From positions 95,210 through 159,209 of the forward strand of contig CATOTS010000012.1 in NCBI GenBank assembly GCA_951813625.1: a stretch of 64,000 nt of DNA. Direction: 5' to 3'. Position numbers and translations under genes: made by a program. Positions 30,006 through 40,127 of the stretch are shown in pieces (position 1 is the first letter of the stretch; every line of letters starts with the position of its first letter). The notes beneath the pieces were generated by a model, which saw nothing but the letters and a program-made list of their open reading frames with translations, searched no databases and was not told the DNA's origin. Source of the stretch: an uncultured Caldilineaceae bacterium. Its GTDB lineage: Bacteria; Chloroflexota; Anaerolineae; Caldilineales; Caldilineaceae.

Positions 30006-32300
30006 CTAGCGCGTCGCGGCCACGCGCAGTTGGGCCAGGGTCAACTCGGCCTCCCAGACACCCAGTTCGACGGTCGGCTTGAGTGTGCGTGGATCATAGA
30101 CTATCAACCGCAGCTCGTAGTCGCCCGGGGCTATATCTGTTGGGACAGTCATGTTGGAAATCGTGTCGACCGGTTCTTCGGGGGTCCATCCGCCAGTTGT
30201 CGTATCCTCCTTGCTGAGCAGGTTGACGTCCTTCTGGTAGACTATTGCGCCCTCTGCATTGTGCAAGCGCAAGGATATAGCGTAATTGATCTCCAATCCG
30301 GGGGCGGTTTTCCAATGCAGGAGTAGCCACAGGGAGTCATCGCTTTCCAGGATGAGCGGCCGCAGAGCGGACAGTTGCGTTTTGCCTCGGCCCAGGGCAA
30401 GTCCGATCAGTGATATGCCGCCATCGTAGTGGACCGACAGTGGTTCCACATGCTCGTGCAGTGACCAGGGGCGGTCCAGGCTGATGTCGGTGAAGAAATG
30501 GATCCGAAATCGGTCGAATTCCTCACTTTCCGAGATTTTCCCATATTTGTCGAGGAGAGCAACAAGGTTTTCGTCACCATCACCGGACCAGCTCTGCTCG
30601 TCGTCCCAATCCACGACGCCTACAGTGGACAGGTTCTCTACAGCCGACAGCGCGGATTCGACATTATGCGCCAGTTCGGTGGTGCCAACATGAAAGACAA
30701 GGGCCGGAGTCTCGCCTTGGTAGAGGTATTCGAAGCCATGATTTCTAATGAATCTGTAGGGGAGCAGGTAGACCAGGTCCTCGGCATGGGGTTGCGTGTT
30801 GAGGATGTCGGCGGCGCTGGCCCATTCTCCATAGTAATCTTTGTGGAACTTAGGCGTGGTTGCCCATTCCCGAAAGTAGGTGCGATGGGTGGAGAAGCCC
30901 TGGACCAGAATCCAAACTGCGACCACTGCTCCCAGAGCTAAGGCAAGCCAGAATCCAGATTCCCGGAAGAATCGACCTGCGTGTGAAGGCAGTGCAAGAC
31001 AGCCTTTCCTCAGAATGTGGAACGCCTGCCATATGCCGACACCTGTGAGCAGATAGATGGCTGGTCCAGCGCCAAACATACGCAGTGTGTTCGGAGGAGG
31101 GGTAAAGTCTCTGGCCAGAACTGCCGGCAGGATCATGATGCCCAGCCAGAGAAGCAGCAGCCGGTAGGCGGGCCTACGCCAGTGCCACGCCGCCATACAA
31201 AGGCCAAACCAGAAGAACAGCGCCTCCCCAAGGCCCAGCATTGGCCTGTCTCCGAAGTTATACTGCCAGTTCGTGTCGCCGCGAATGCCGAAGACAAGGA
31301 GATGTACCCATATGTTCTCCAAAAAGGCCCGCAGCGGTTCTCCTTTGCTGTACGTTGGATGGAAGATCCAAAGGAGACCGCTGCGAGAAAAAAAGTCTTC
31401 CGGATGCAGGGCAAAATGGAGGACAATCGGCGTAGCCACCAGTGCGGCTGTGCCCAGAAAGATTCCGATCCACTTTGCGTTTCTTTTCAGCGGGCCGGAT
31501 TTTCCCTTGATACTCTTCCTGTCTGATTCGCACCTGCCTATGGGAAGCAGTAGGCTCAGACCGAAGAATAGGAAAAGGAAGGGAGTAAAGCGCGCAGCAA
31601 TATAGGAATACGGCAGTAGTCCGGCGCAAACTCCTGCGAGCGCGATACGCCACCAGACCGACCGTCGCTTCGACCCTGCGTTCCGGTCGGCGGAGGCTGC
31701 TCCGACATGCGCACCGCTTGAGGCGCTGATCCCTGCAGACCTCGGCCACCCCCACCAGAGCAGGGCCAGACTTAAGGACAGCAACAGTGGAAGGAAGTTG
31801 GCCCTGAGAGCCTCGCGGCCGATGATCGTCTGACCGATTGAAACAGCCATCAGGCCGGCGCCAACGCCGCCAACAATCAGCCCCCGCCACGGCGTGGACT
31901 GACCACGTTCATCCCGCCCGAAGAGCAGTTGTCCCAGCCAAAACACAACAAAGACGGTGCCGGCGCTGGCCAGGGCAGTGGGCAAACGGACAGCCAGCAG
32001 AGTGCGTCCCAGAAAGGTAGTTGTAAGGGCAATCGTATAGGCAATCATCCCTTCGAGTCCATCGTCTTCGTGCGCAAAGAAGACTCTGTGCTCTCCCCGC
32101 AGTACTTGAAGGGCATCCGCTCCGTGAATTCCCTCATCGAAGTAGAGTCCCGGCGGGAGTTCACTCAGACGCTGGAAACGCAATAAGAAGACAGCAAGAG
32201 TAAGGGTGAGCAGGATTGCCCACAGGACAATCAGGTGGGAAGAGCGTTTCTCTCTGAAGGATTTGGCGCCGCTGGTTGACGGCGAAGCAGACATCGACAT
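30006..32300 (-). CDS. GT39/PMT_2-like glycosyltransferase, array member 1
   Basis: LPPGLYFDEGIHGADALQVLRGEHRVFFAHEDDGLEGMIAYTIALTTTFLGRTLLAVRLPTALASAGTVFVVFWLGQLLFG; many TM segments; C-terminal beta-type domain ending VWEAELTLAQLRV. Confidence 0.88.
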   Translation of the reverse strand: MSMSASPSTSGAKSFREKRSSHLIVLWAILLTLTLAVFLLRFQRLSELPPGLYFDEGIHGADALQVLRGEHRVFFAHEDDGLEGMIAYTIALTTTFLGRTLLAVRLPTALASAGTVFVVFWLGQLLFGRDERGQSTPWRGLIVGGVGAGLMAVSIGQTIIGREALRANFLPLLLSLSLALLWWGWPRSAGISASSGAHVGAASADRNAGSKRRSVWWRIALAGVCAGLLPYSYIAARFTPFLFLFFGLSLLLPIGRCESDRKSIKGKSGPLKRNAKWIGIFLGTAALVATPIVLHFALHPEDFFSRSGLLWIFHPTYSKGEPLRAFLENIWVHLLVFGIRGDTNWQYNFGDRPMLGLGEALFFWFGLCMAAWHWRRPAYRLLLLWLGIMILPAVLARDFTPPPNTLRMFGAGPAIYLLTGVGIWQAFHILRKGCLALPSHAGRFFRESGFWLALALGAVVAVWILVQGFSTHRTYFREWATTPKFHKDYYGEWASAADILNTQPHAEDLVYLLPYRFIRNHGFEYLYQGETPALVFHVGTTELAHNVESALSAVENLSTVGVVDWDDEQSWSGDGDENLVALLDKYGKISESEEFDRFRIHFFTDISLDRPWSLHEHVEPLSVHYDGGISLIGLALGRGKTQLSALRPLILESDDSLWLLLHWKTAPGLEINYAISLRLHNAEGAIVYQKDVNLLSKEDTTTGGWTPEEPVDTISNMTVPTDIAPGDYELRLIVYDPRTLKPTVELGVWEAELTLAQLRVAATR

Positions 32301-32625
32301 TTCAGACAGTTTTCATTTTTCGCATGACCCGAAACAGGCGTAGCGGCAAGTCATGAGACAGCGCAACAGGCACAAAGTATGCGGCAATCTCTTTCAGGTG
32401 TAAAGGGTGCGGGATGACGTCCTTGCGCGTGCGGGGCCAAGTTGGGCTGTCTGTTGTCTGAGCGGACGCCAAACTCGGGCGGTCGGGACTCCGCTGGTCC
32501 GTCCCACTGTGTTCTCTCGCTGGTTGCATGGGGTTCGCGCTCGTCAGACGTGTCGAAGCAGGAGAGGCGCCGCACGCTGTCGGAAGCCGCTCCAGGGAAC
32601 AAATGGAGGCCCTCGGCCTATTCGC

Positions 32626-34887
32626 TCACCGCAAACGCAGTTGGGCGAGGAGCCTTTCCGGTTCCCAGACACCGACTTCGACGGTCGGTATCAGTGTATC
32701 GGTGTTGTAGACGACCATCCGCAATTGGTAGTCGCCGGGCGGGAGTTCTGCCGGCAGGTCGAGGTGGAAGAGAGAGTCTACCGCCTCATGTGCCGGCCAG
32801 CGGCTGGTGGGCGTATGGTTCGCCGGGTTCCAGAGGACTGTATCTTCCTGGAAAACGGCAGTTCCTTTGCCATTGTAAAGGCGAATCGAGACCGAATAGT
32901 TGTCTTCCAAGTCGGGCGCTGTCTGCCACTGAAGAACCCCCCAAATCTTGCTGGCCGGGTCCAGCTCAGTCATGTCCGCAACGGAGAGTTGACGCGCGCC
33001 CTGGCCCAAAGCGAAGCCGTGAAGCCTGATGAAGCCGTCATAACTGACTGATAGCGGCTCCAGATATTCGTAGAATGTCCATGGGCGGTCGAGGATGATA
33101 TCAGTATAGGTGTGGACTCGAAAGTCGGTGTACTGTTCGGTGCCCGAATAGCGTCCGTATTTTCTCAAGAGGAAGTCAATCGGAAGGGAGTCATCTTCGA
33201 TCAGGGGATTGCGGCTGTTCCATTCCAAGACTTTCACTGTGGACACCTTCTTGACCGCTGTTAGCACGGATTCAATCCGCTGCGCCAGGTCTGGCGCCTC
33301 CATCGTGACAATGTAAGCCTGAAAAAGGTATCTGAAATTGTGTTCGTTAACGAAACTCTCGTCGCTCCATGAAAAGCCGGGTATCAGATAGACTGTGTCC
33401 ATCTCAAGCGGCTGGGCTTTCAGCACTTCACCGGCTTCACCCAGCATGTTATCCGGCACAATGCGGATTTCCGTAGCGTTTGCCCACTCCTGGTAAACGG
33501 TACGGTAGGTAACAATCCCCTGGAACAGAACCAAGCAAAGAGCGACAGCCCCGGCAAAAACAGGTACGGTGACTTCGCGAACCGGAAGAATCCGTTTCCA
33601 GAGCCGTTGCAGGTGGCTGCTCGACGCGTGCAACAGGCGGATCGCCTCCCAGATGCCCACGCCTACGAGCAGAAAGACGGCCGGCGCCACCCCGATCATG
33701 CGTAGAAAGTGAGGTGAGTAGTCGGCAAGTACTGCTGGGAGGAGCAGAACGCCCGTCCAGAGAAGCAGAAGTCGGCAGGCAGGCAGCCTTTTCCAGTTCC
33801 AAACTGCCACGCCCGCGCCAAACCAGAAAAAACAGGCCTCCAAAGGGTTGAGCATGGGTCGTGAGGGAAAGTTGTATCGCCAATTGGCGTCACCGCGAAA
33901 ACCAAAGGCCAGCAGGTGTTCCCATGTATTGAGGAGCAGGGCTTTCAGAGATTCTCCCGCGCCGCGACCGGGGCTGAAAATCCAGACCTGGTCACTCCGA
34001 TAGAGGAAGTCGCCCGGATGCAGGACAAAGTAGACAAGAATGGGGGCGGCCACGAGCCCTGCTACGCCAAGAAATATTCCAACTGACGGCAGGCGCCGCC
34101 TCAACGGTTCATCCACCGAGAGGGCAACCGACAAGGCAGTCCGAGAAGGAGAAGAGCCTTCTCTTGTTCTTGCGCGATCAAATCGTCCCTTCGCCATATA
34201 GGGGAGAAAACTCAGACCGAATGTAACAAATAGCAGGGGTGTGGCGCGCGCGGCCAAATAGGTGTAGGGAAGCAACCCTGCACATACGCCCGCGAGCGCG
34301 AATGTCCACCAGCGCTTCTGTCGCCATCCCCACCACAACAGGGCGAAGACCAAGGCAAGGAGCAGCGGAAGGTAGTTTCCTCTGTATGCTGTTCGTCCGA
34401 GGATCGTTTGGCTAAGTGAGACGGCGAGCAGGCCGGCTGCAGCGCCGCCGATCAGAAGCCCTCGCCAGGGGGTGGGGCGGCCGTCTCCATCTCTTCCAAA
34501 GAGTAGGCCCCCCAGCCAGAAGACGGCGAAGACCGTCCCCGCGCTGGCAAGAGTCGTAGGCAGGCGCAGAGCCAGCACCGTGCGCCCTAACAGTGAAATG
34601 GCGAAGGCAACTGCATAGACAACCATTCCTTCCCGTCCATTGTGCCGGGGGAAGAACACAGCGTGTTTTCCCTGCAGGACGTGGAGCGCGTCCAGGCCAT
34701 GCGCACCTTCATCGGGATGGAGGTCAGGCGGGAGGATGGACAGTTGCCAAAAACGCAACAACGCGAGAGCCAGCGCCAGAAGAATTGCGCTAGCGACAAT
34801 TGTCAAGAGGACAGGTCTGACGTTCGCTGCCCCGCCATTGTCTGTATTTCCCCTCGTATGCGGAGCCAATGGCGGCATTTCAGACAT
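32626..34887 (-). CDS. GT39/PMT_2-like glycosyltransferase, array member 2
   Basis: LPPDLHPDEGAHGLDALHVLQGKHAVFFPRHNGREGMVVYAVAFAISLLGRTVLALRLPTTLASAGTVFAVFWLGGLLFG; C-term VWEPERLLAQLRLR. Confidence 0.9.
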   Translation of the reverse strand: MSEMPPLAPHTRGNTDNGGAANVRPVLLTIVASAILLALALALLRFWQLSILPPDLHPDEGAHGLDALHVLQGKHAVFFPRHNGREGMVVYAVAFAISLLGRTVLALRLPTTLASAGTVFAVFWLGGLLFGRDGDGRPTPWRGLLIGGAAAGLLAVSLSQTILGRTAYRGNYLPLLLALVFALLWWGWRQKRWWTFALAGVCAGLLPYTYLAARATPLLFVTFGLSFLPYMAKGRFDRARTREGSSPSRTALSVALSVDEPLRRRLPSVGIFLGVAGLVAAPILVYFVLHPGDFLYRSDQVWIFSPGRGAGESLKALLLNTWEHLLAFGFRGDANWRYNFPSRPMLNPLEACFFWFGAGVAVWNWKRLPACRLLLLWTGVLLLPAVLADYSPHFLRMIGVAPAVFLLVGVGIWEAIRLLHASSSHLQRLWKRILPVREVTVPVFAGAVALCLVLFQGIVTYRTVYQEWANATEIRIVPDNMLGEAGEVLKAQPLEMDTVYLIPGFSWSDESFVNEHNFRYLFQAYIVTMEAPDLAQRIESVLTAVKKVSTVKVLEWNSRNPLIEDDSLPIDFLLRKYGRYSGTEQYTDFRVHTYTDIILDRPWTFYEYLEPLSVSYDGFIRLHGFALGQGARQLSVADMTELDPASKIWGVLQWQTAPDLEDNYSVSIRLYNGKGTAVFQEDTVLWNPANHTPTSRWPAHEAVDSLFHLDLPAELPPGDYQLRMVVYNTDTLIPTVEVGVWEPERLLAQLRLR

Positions 34888-34998
34888 TCACAGGGCTCCG
34901 AGAATTCTTGTCAAACTCGACGTGCAGGCCGTCAGGGCGGTACCGGCCGCGTCTGGTTCGCACTCTGTGACGGCAGCAAATCCAGCTGACGAGGATGC

Positions 34999-37206
34999 TC
35001 ACTCTTGTTGCCCGTTTTCTTGCAAAAGCAGACGTGCGAGGAGGAGCTCCGGCTTCCAGACGTCTATCTCGACCGTGGGTACCAGCGTTTCGGTATTGTA
35101 GACGATCAGCTTGAGCTCGTAATCGCCGGGCGGAAGATCCGCCGGCAGGTCAAGGTGGAACAGCGTGTCGACCGGCACATCCGCGCGCCAGTTGCGGGTG
35201 CGTGCAAATGTCGAATTGCCCAGAACATGGTCAGTCTGGTAGGTATTCTGGCCGTCGGCATTCTGCAGACGCAAGGATACGGCGAAGTCGGTCTCCAAGC
35301 CGAATTCGGTTTGCCATTGCAGGGCAACCCACAAGGAGCCGCCTCTTTCCGGGCTGACTGATTGCTGCGAAGGGAACTGCTGCACCCCCTGCCCCAACGC
35401 GAGTCCCAGAAGGGTGATGCCGCCGTCGTAGCGGACGGCCATCGGTTTCAGCTGTCCGTAGAAGGTCCAGGGGCGGTCTAGGGCGACGTCGGTATAGGTA
35501 TGGATCTGAAAGTTGGGGAACGCTTCGCTGCTCTGATAGCGTCCAAACTTGTCCAATAGGGTGACTAGATTGCCGTCCCCCTGGCCGGACCAGCTGAGGT
35601 TGTCGTTCCAATCCAGTACTTTCACGGAGGAGAGGTCCTCGATGGCTGCGAGCGTGGTATGGACTTTTTGTGGCAGGTCGGGTCGGATGGCGCGAATGAC
35701 GTAGGCCGGCGCATTGCCGTGGTACAGGTATTCAAAGCCGTAGTGCTCATCGAAGCGGTAAGGGAGCAGGTAGACGGTTCCCGGGGCGGCCGGTTGCGCG
35801 TTCAGGATGCGGGCGGCATCGGCCCATTCTCCCTGATAGGTCAGATAGAAGGCCGGCGTAACAGCCCATTCGCGGAAATAGGTTTGATACGTGCGCAGCC
35901 CCCGCAACACAACGAGCCCCGCGACAAGAACGGCCAAGGCGACGGTGACCTGGCTCTGGATTCTGTGGCGTGCCTGTCCCATGTCAGAAAGGCCCCCACT
36001 TCCGCCGTTCTGCAAATCCGCTGCAGAATACGGCCATAGCCGTAGCCTGAGAAATTCGTAGGCCTCCCACAGGCCGACGCCGATAAGGAGGTAAACGGCG
36101 GGCGCTGCACCGATCATGCGCAGCGTGTTCGGTCCCAGGTCGGCGTCCAGGGAAAGCATTGCAGGCACAAGCAGGACCGCTAGCCAGAGCAACAGCAGTC
36201 GGTAGGCTGGCCGACGCCGCCAGCGCCAGACGGCCGTCCCCACGCCAACCCAGAATGAAAGGGCTTCCCACGGGTTCAGCATCGGCAGGCCGGCGAAGTT
36301 GTATCGCTCGCGTCGGTCGCCATGAAATCCGAAAGCCAACAGGTGCTCCCAGGCGTTGCGCAGTAAGGCTCCCCAAAGAGTCCCTTCGCCTTCGCGCAAG
36401 AGCCAGACCTCTCTGCTGCGAATGAAGAAGTGCTCGGGGTTGAGAGCGAAGTAGAGGAGAATCGGCGCGGCCACCAGTCCCGCTACCCCGACGAAGATGG
36501 CAGCCGATGGCAGCTCGGCGCGTACTCTTTCTTTCCTGGCTGAACACAGGGGGAACAGGAAACTCAGTCCAAAGGCAAGAAAAAGAAAGGGTGTGAAGCG
36601 CGACGGGATATAGGTATATGGGAGCAAGCCGGCGCAGACGCCGGCCATAGCAATCCGCCACCAGCTTCGCTTCTGTGCGGCTCCTGACCAGCCCCACCAG
36701 AGAAATACAAAGCAGAGGGTTAAGAGGAGCGGCAGATAGTTGGCGCGCAGCGACGCGCGTCCGATGATGGTCTGGCCGAGGGATACGGCGAGCGCGCCCG
36801 CGCCGACGCTTCCGATGAAGAGGCCGCGCCAAGGGGTCGGCCGGCCGCTCCCATCGCGACCGAAAAACAGTCGGCCCAACCAAAAGACGGCAAAGACCGT
36901 TGCCGCGCTTGCCAGGGCTGTTGGCAAACGAAATGCTAGTATCGAGCGCCCCAACGCGGAGGTGGTAAGCGCTATCGCATAGACGCCCATCCACTCGCGG
37001 CCACTGGCCGCTTCTGGAAAGAAAACCGCGTGTTCCCCCTGCAATACTTGCAGGGCATACACGCCGTCCGGTCCTTCATCGCTTTGAATCCCTTGCGGTA
37101 GTTCGGATATTCGGTGAAGGCGCAGGCTCAATACGCTCAGCGCCAATATGAGCAGAATCCCACCCGCCACCACCCGGAGGAGGAGGCGTTCCTTATTTTC
37201 TGACAT
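34999..37206 (-). CDS. GT39/PMT_2-like glycosyltransferase, array member 3
   Basis: LPQGIQSDEGPDGVYALQVLQGEHAVFFPEAASGREWMGVYAIALTTSALGRSILAFRLPTALASAATVFAVFWLGRLFFG; C-term VWKPELLLARLLL. Confidence 0.9.
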   Translation of the reverse strand: MSENKERLLLRVVAGGILLILALSVLSLRLHRISELPQGIQSDEGPDGVYALQVLQGEHAVFFPEAASGREWMGVYAIALTTSALGRSILAFRLPTALASAATVFAVFWLGRLFFGRDGSGRPTPWRGLFIGSVGAGALAVSLGQTIIGRASLRANYLPLLLTLCFVFLWWGWSGAAQKRSWWRIAMAGVCAGLLPYTYIPSRFTPFLFLAFGLSFLFPLCSARKERVRAELPSAAIFVGVAGLVAAPILLYFALNPEHFFIRSREVWLLREGEGTLWGALLRNAWEHLLAFGFHGDRRERYNFAGLPMLNPWEALSFWVGVGTAVWRWRRRPAYRLLLLWLAVLLVPAMLSLDADLGPNTLRMIGAAPAVYLLIGVGLWEAYEFLRLRLWPYSAADLQNGGSGGLSDMGQARHRIQSQVTVALAVLVAGLVVLRGLRTYQTYFREWAVTPAFYLTYQGEWADAARILNAQPAAPGTVYLLPYRFDEHYGFEYLYHGNAPAYVIRAIRPDLPQKVHTTLAAIEDLSSVKVLDWNDNLSWSGQGDGNLVTLLDKFGRYQSSEAFPNFQIHTYTDVALDRPWTFYGQLKPMAVRYDGGITLLGLALGQGVQQFPSQQSVSPERGGSLWVALQWQTEFGLETDFAVSLRLQNADGQNTYQTDHVLGNSTFARTRNWRADVPVDTLFHLDLPADLPPGDYELKLIVYNTETLVPTVEIDVWKPELLLARLLLQENGQQE

Positions 37207-37350
37207 ACGAATTCGCTATTGGTATGGGCCGCCAGGCAAGAGTCTCTTGAGGGGGGAGACGTCGCCTGCGCACCTCACCGTTCCGTTCTGGTCATAACTT
37301 GGGGTCAGACGCCTCAACAATTGGACGCGCACAAAGATACCCGATCGTTA

Positions 37351-37379
37351 AGTATAGAGATTTCGACAGCAGAATCCAA
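37351..37379 (-). promoter_or_regulatory. Sigma-70-like promoter internal to the array, upstream of member 3
   Basis: Minus strand TTGGAT-N17-TATACT in the 554-bp gap before 37206. Confidence 0.6.
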
Positions 37380-37760
37380 CTGCCCGTGACCCTGATACTT
37401 TCCGCGGCATCGCCTTTTTGATAGTGCATGAAGCCTGCTCACAGGTTGTCGCCCACGTTCTGGCGTGCCAAGACTTTTCCTGTCTTGGAGAGATCATAAT
37501 GGGCAGCCGGATGGTGCGTTACAGCGCCACGGACGCACAATTTCAATTCGTTTCAACCGGACAGTGGTTCGGTTGGGGGCCGAGGTGAATCAGATTGCCG
37601 ATCGGTCCGCTCGGCGCTGCTGCAACCAGGTCTCCCGGCTGTGAGTCTGACCCGCATCCGTCCGACAGGTTTTGGACAGAGCGCGTTTGCCCGATATCCC
37701 TCCGGAAACGTCCCGGGCATGTTTCTGCGCTGGCAAAAGGTGGTTGCCTCTCCGCTCCAA

Positions 37761-40109
37761 TCACTGAGATTTCACCAGGCGCAGGCGTTTCAGGACCACC
37801 TCCGGCTCCGCTACCCCTGGCGAATAAACCGGCTCCAACGTGGCGGCATTGTAGACGAGCAAACGCAGATCATAGTCGCCGGGCGGGAGGTCGGCCGGGA
37901 TATCGAGTTGAACGAGCGTGTCGAATGACGCTGACTCCCCTCCGCTTCCGGTGCGGGTATGGTCCGGTTTCCGTAGAGTTGCGTCCTTGATGTATTGGAA
38001 CTCTTCGCCTCCCGCGGCGCTGTACAAGCGTAACGATACCGCATAGTCGATATCCAGCCCGGCCGCGGTCTCCCACCGAAGGGCCGCCCATAGCGTACGC
38101 GTCTCTCCGAGACTGAGCAGTTGCCGGGATGGGAGTTGTTCGCGGCCCTGGCCGAGCGCAAATCCTCTGAGCGTGATGCCGCTGTCGAAATCGACCAAAA
38201 GGTGCTCAAGGTTTTCGTAGAATGTCCATGGGCGCTCCAGAGAAACATCTGAGAAGGCGTGGATCACAAAGCTGTCGTAGTCCTCGCTGCCCAGGTAACG
38301 CCCATACCTGTGTAGAAGAACGGTAATGCGCTTCGTTTCAATGGAGGTTCCGACAAGATTAGTCTTCCATTCGACAGCCTTCACCAAAGACAGGTTCTCG
38401 AATGAAGCCAGGGAGGTGCCAATCTTCTGCGCGAGGTTGGGCGTTCTGGGATGGAAGAGAAGCGCGGGCGCCTCGCCCTGATAGAGGTATTCGAATGTGT
38501 AGCTATTGAAATCCTCCCACAGGTCCGCCAAACGATGGCCGTCAGGAATCAAGTAGATAGTACCCGCGTCCGGTGGATGCTCGTGCATCTCTCTGACCAG
38601 TTCCAGCCACTCAGCCTTATAAATCCAGTGGACTTCGGGCGCGTCCGCCCACTTCTGGAAGTAGATCTGATAGGTCCGCACAACCTGCCCAACAATCATG
38701 GCGCCGACCAGAATTGCCAACGCGAAGGCAGATTTGGCCCAATGCTTACGGAGAATCAGTCCTGTCAGGAGTCGGCAGGTTTCCCACACACCCACCCCCG
38801 CGAGCAGATAAGCAGCCGGCAAAGCGCCGCTCATTCGAAGCGTGTTTGGGACGAATATATCCTTGGCCAGCACGGCCGGCAGGAGCAGCAGCGCCAACCA
38901 AAAAAGAAGCAGACGGTAGGCAGGGCGTTGCCAGCGCCAAAGGGACATCCCCACACCGATCCAGAAAAAGCAGGCTTCCCAGGGGGCCAGCAGCGGCTGT
39001 GCAGGATAGTTGTGTTCCCAAAATCGGTCGCCGCGGAAGCCAAAGACAGACAAGTGGCTCCGGATATTTTCCAGGAAGGCACGCACTGGGTCGGCCTGAC
39101 CTTGCCCCGGGTGAAAGACCAGCAACTGATCGCTGCGCATGAAGAAATGTTGAGGATGCAGAGCAAAGTGGACCAAAATCGGCGCGGCCACCAGCAGGGA
39201 TACGCCTGCGAACAGAAGCGCCCAAGGCAGATGATATTTCAGGTAGCCTGTCCACAAGTGCGCGGCGAATCGAGAAAGTCGAGGCATAAGAGGTATCCCT
39301 GTGTCCCACCTCTCTCGTTCACGGATGCTCCATGAAATCAAAAACCCTACGCCCAGGAAGAAAAACAGAAAAGGCGCAAAACGCGCCGCGATATAGGAGT
39401 AGGGCAACGACCCCGCAAACACGCCCGCAAGCGCGATCCACGCCCAGTTTCGCTGGCTCCATCCGCGCCAGAGCAGGGCCATACAAAGACAGAGAAGCAG
39501 CGGTAGAAAGTTGGCCCTGTAGGCGGTTCGTCCGATGATCGTCAGTCCGAGAGAAGCGGCCATAAGACCCGCGCCCACGCCGCCGACAAGCAGACCGCGC
39601 CAAGGGGTTGCCTGCCCGTACTCGTCATCGCTGCCAAAGAGCATCCGCCCCAACCAGAAGACGCCGAAGACCGTGCCCGCGCTCGCGAGAGCCGCAGGCA
39701 GGCGCAGAGCCAGCATCGTCTGACCCCAAAGCGCTGTCGTCAAAGCGACCGCGTAAACCATCAGACCTTCGCGGCCGTTGTTTCCGGGGAAGAAGACGCC
39801 GTGCTCTCCGCCTAACACTTGCATAGCGTCTACGCCATGAGCGCTCTCATCAAGCGTGAGGCCTGGCGGAATTTCGGTCAACCGGTACAGGCGAAGCAAA
39901 CCGACGGCCAAAATAAGGGCCAGCAGGATGCCGACAGTTACCAAGGCGACGGGGCGCCCCGCGTTGCCTTCCGACCCGGTGCAGCCGGCAGATCGCTCCT
40001 TCAATCGAGCCGATTCGGGCATAAGCTGTGGACAAAAATATTCGGCGTGAGGACGCTCATTGGACTCTTTTGGTGGCTCTGCGCACTGCAGGTTGACAGT
40101 CTGAACCAA
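37761..40109 (-). CDS. GT39/PMT_2-like glycosyltransferase, array member 4
   Basis: IPPGLTLDESAHGVDAMQVLGGEHGVFFPGNNGREGLMVYAVALTTALWGQTMLALRLPAALASAGTVFGVFWLGRMLFG; start uncertain (TTG 40109 or ATG 40022). Confidence 0.9.
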   Translation of the reverse strand: MVQTVNLQCAEPPKESNERPHAEYFCPQLMPESARLKERSAGCTGSEGNAGRPVALVTVGILLALILAVGLLRLYRLTEIPPGLTLDESAHGVDAMQVLGGEHGVFFPGNNGREGLMVYAVALTTALWGQTMLALRLPAALASAGTVFGVFWLGRMLFGSDDEYGQATPWRGLLVGGVGAGLMAASLGLTIIGRTAYRANFLPLLLCLCMALLWRGWSQRNWAWIALAGVFAGSLPYSYIAARFAPFLFFFLGVGFLISWSIRERERWDTGIPLMPRLSRFAAHLWTGYLKYHLPWALLFAGVSLLVAAPILVHFALHPQHFFMRSDQLLVFHPGQGQADPVRAFLENIRSHLSVFGFRGDRFWEHNYPAQPLLAPWEACFFWIGVGMSLWRWQRPAYRLLLFWLALLLLPAVLAKDIFVPNTLRMSGALPAAYLLAGVGVWETCRLLTGLILRKHWAKSAFALAILVGAMIVGQVVRTYQIYFQKWADAPEVHWIYKAEWLELVREMHEHPPDAGTIYLIPDGHRLADLWEDFNSYTFEYLYQGEAPALLFHPRTPNLAQKIGTSLASFENLSLVKAVEWKTNLVGTSIETKRITVLLHRYGRYLGSEDYDSFVIHAFSDVSLERPWTFYENLEHLLVDFDSGITLRGFALGQGREQLPSRQLLSLGETRTLWAALRWETAAGLDIDYAVSLRLYSAAGGEEFQYIKDATLRKPDHTRTGSGGESASFDTLVQLDIPADLPPGDYDLRLLVYNAATLEPVYSPGVAEPEVVLKRLRLVKSQ

Positions 40110-40127
40110 CTACGAAGGGCGCGTCTG

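Noticed and set aside
38451-39335. Long antisense plus-strand ORFs within the glycosyltransferase array (e.g. 294 aa here, 225 aa at 47659)
   Set aside because: Shadow ORFs of a GC-rich coding strand; composition and lack of motifs indicate noise.
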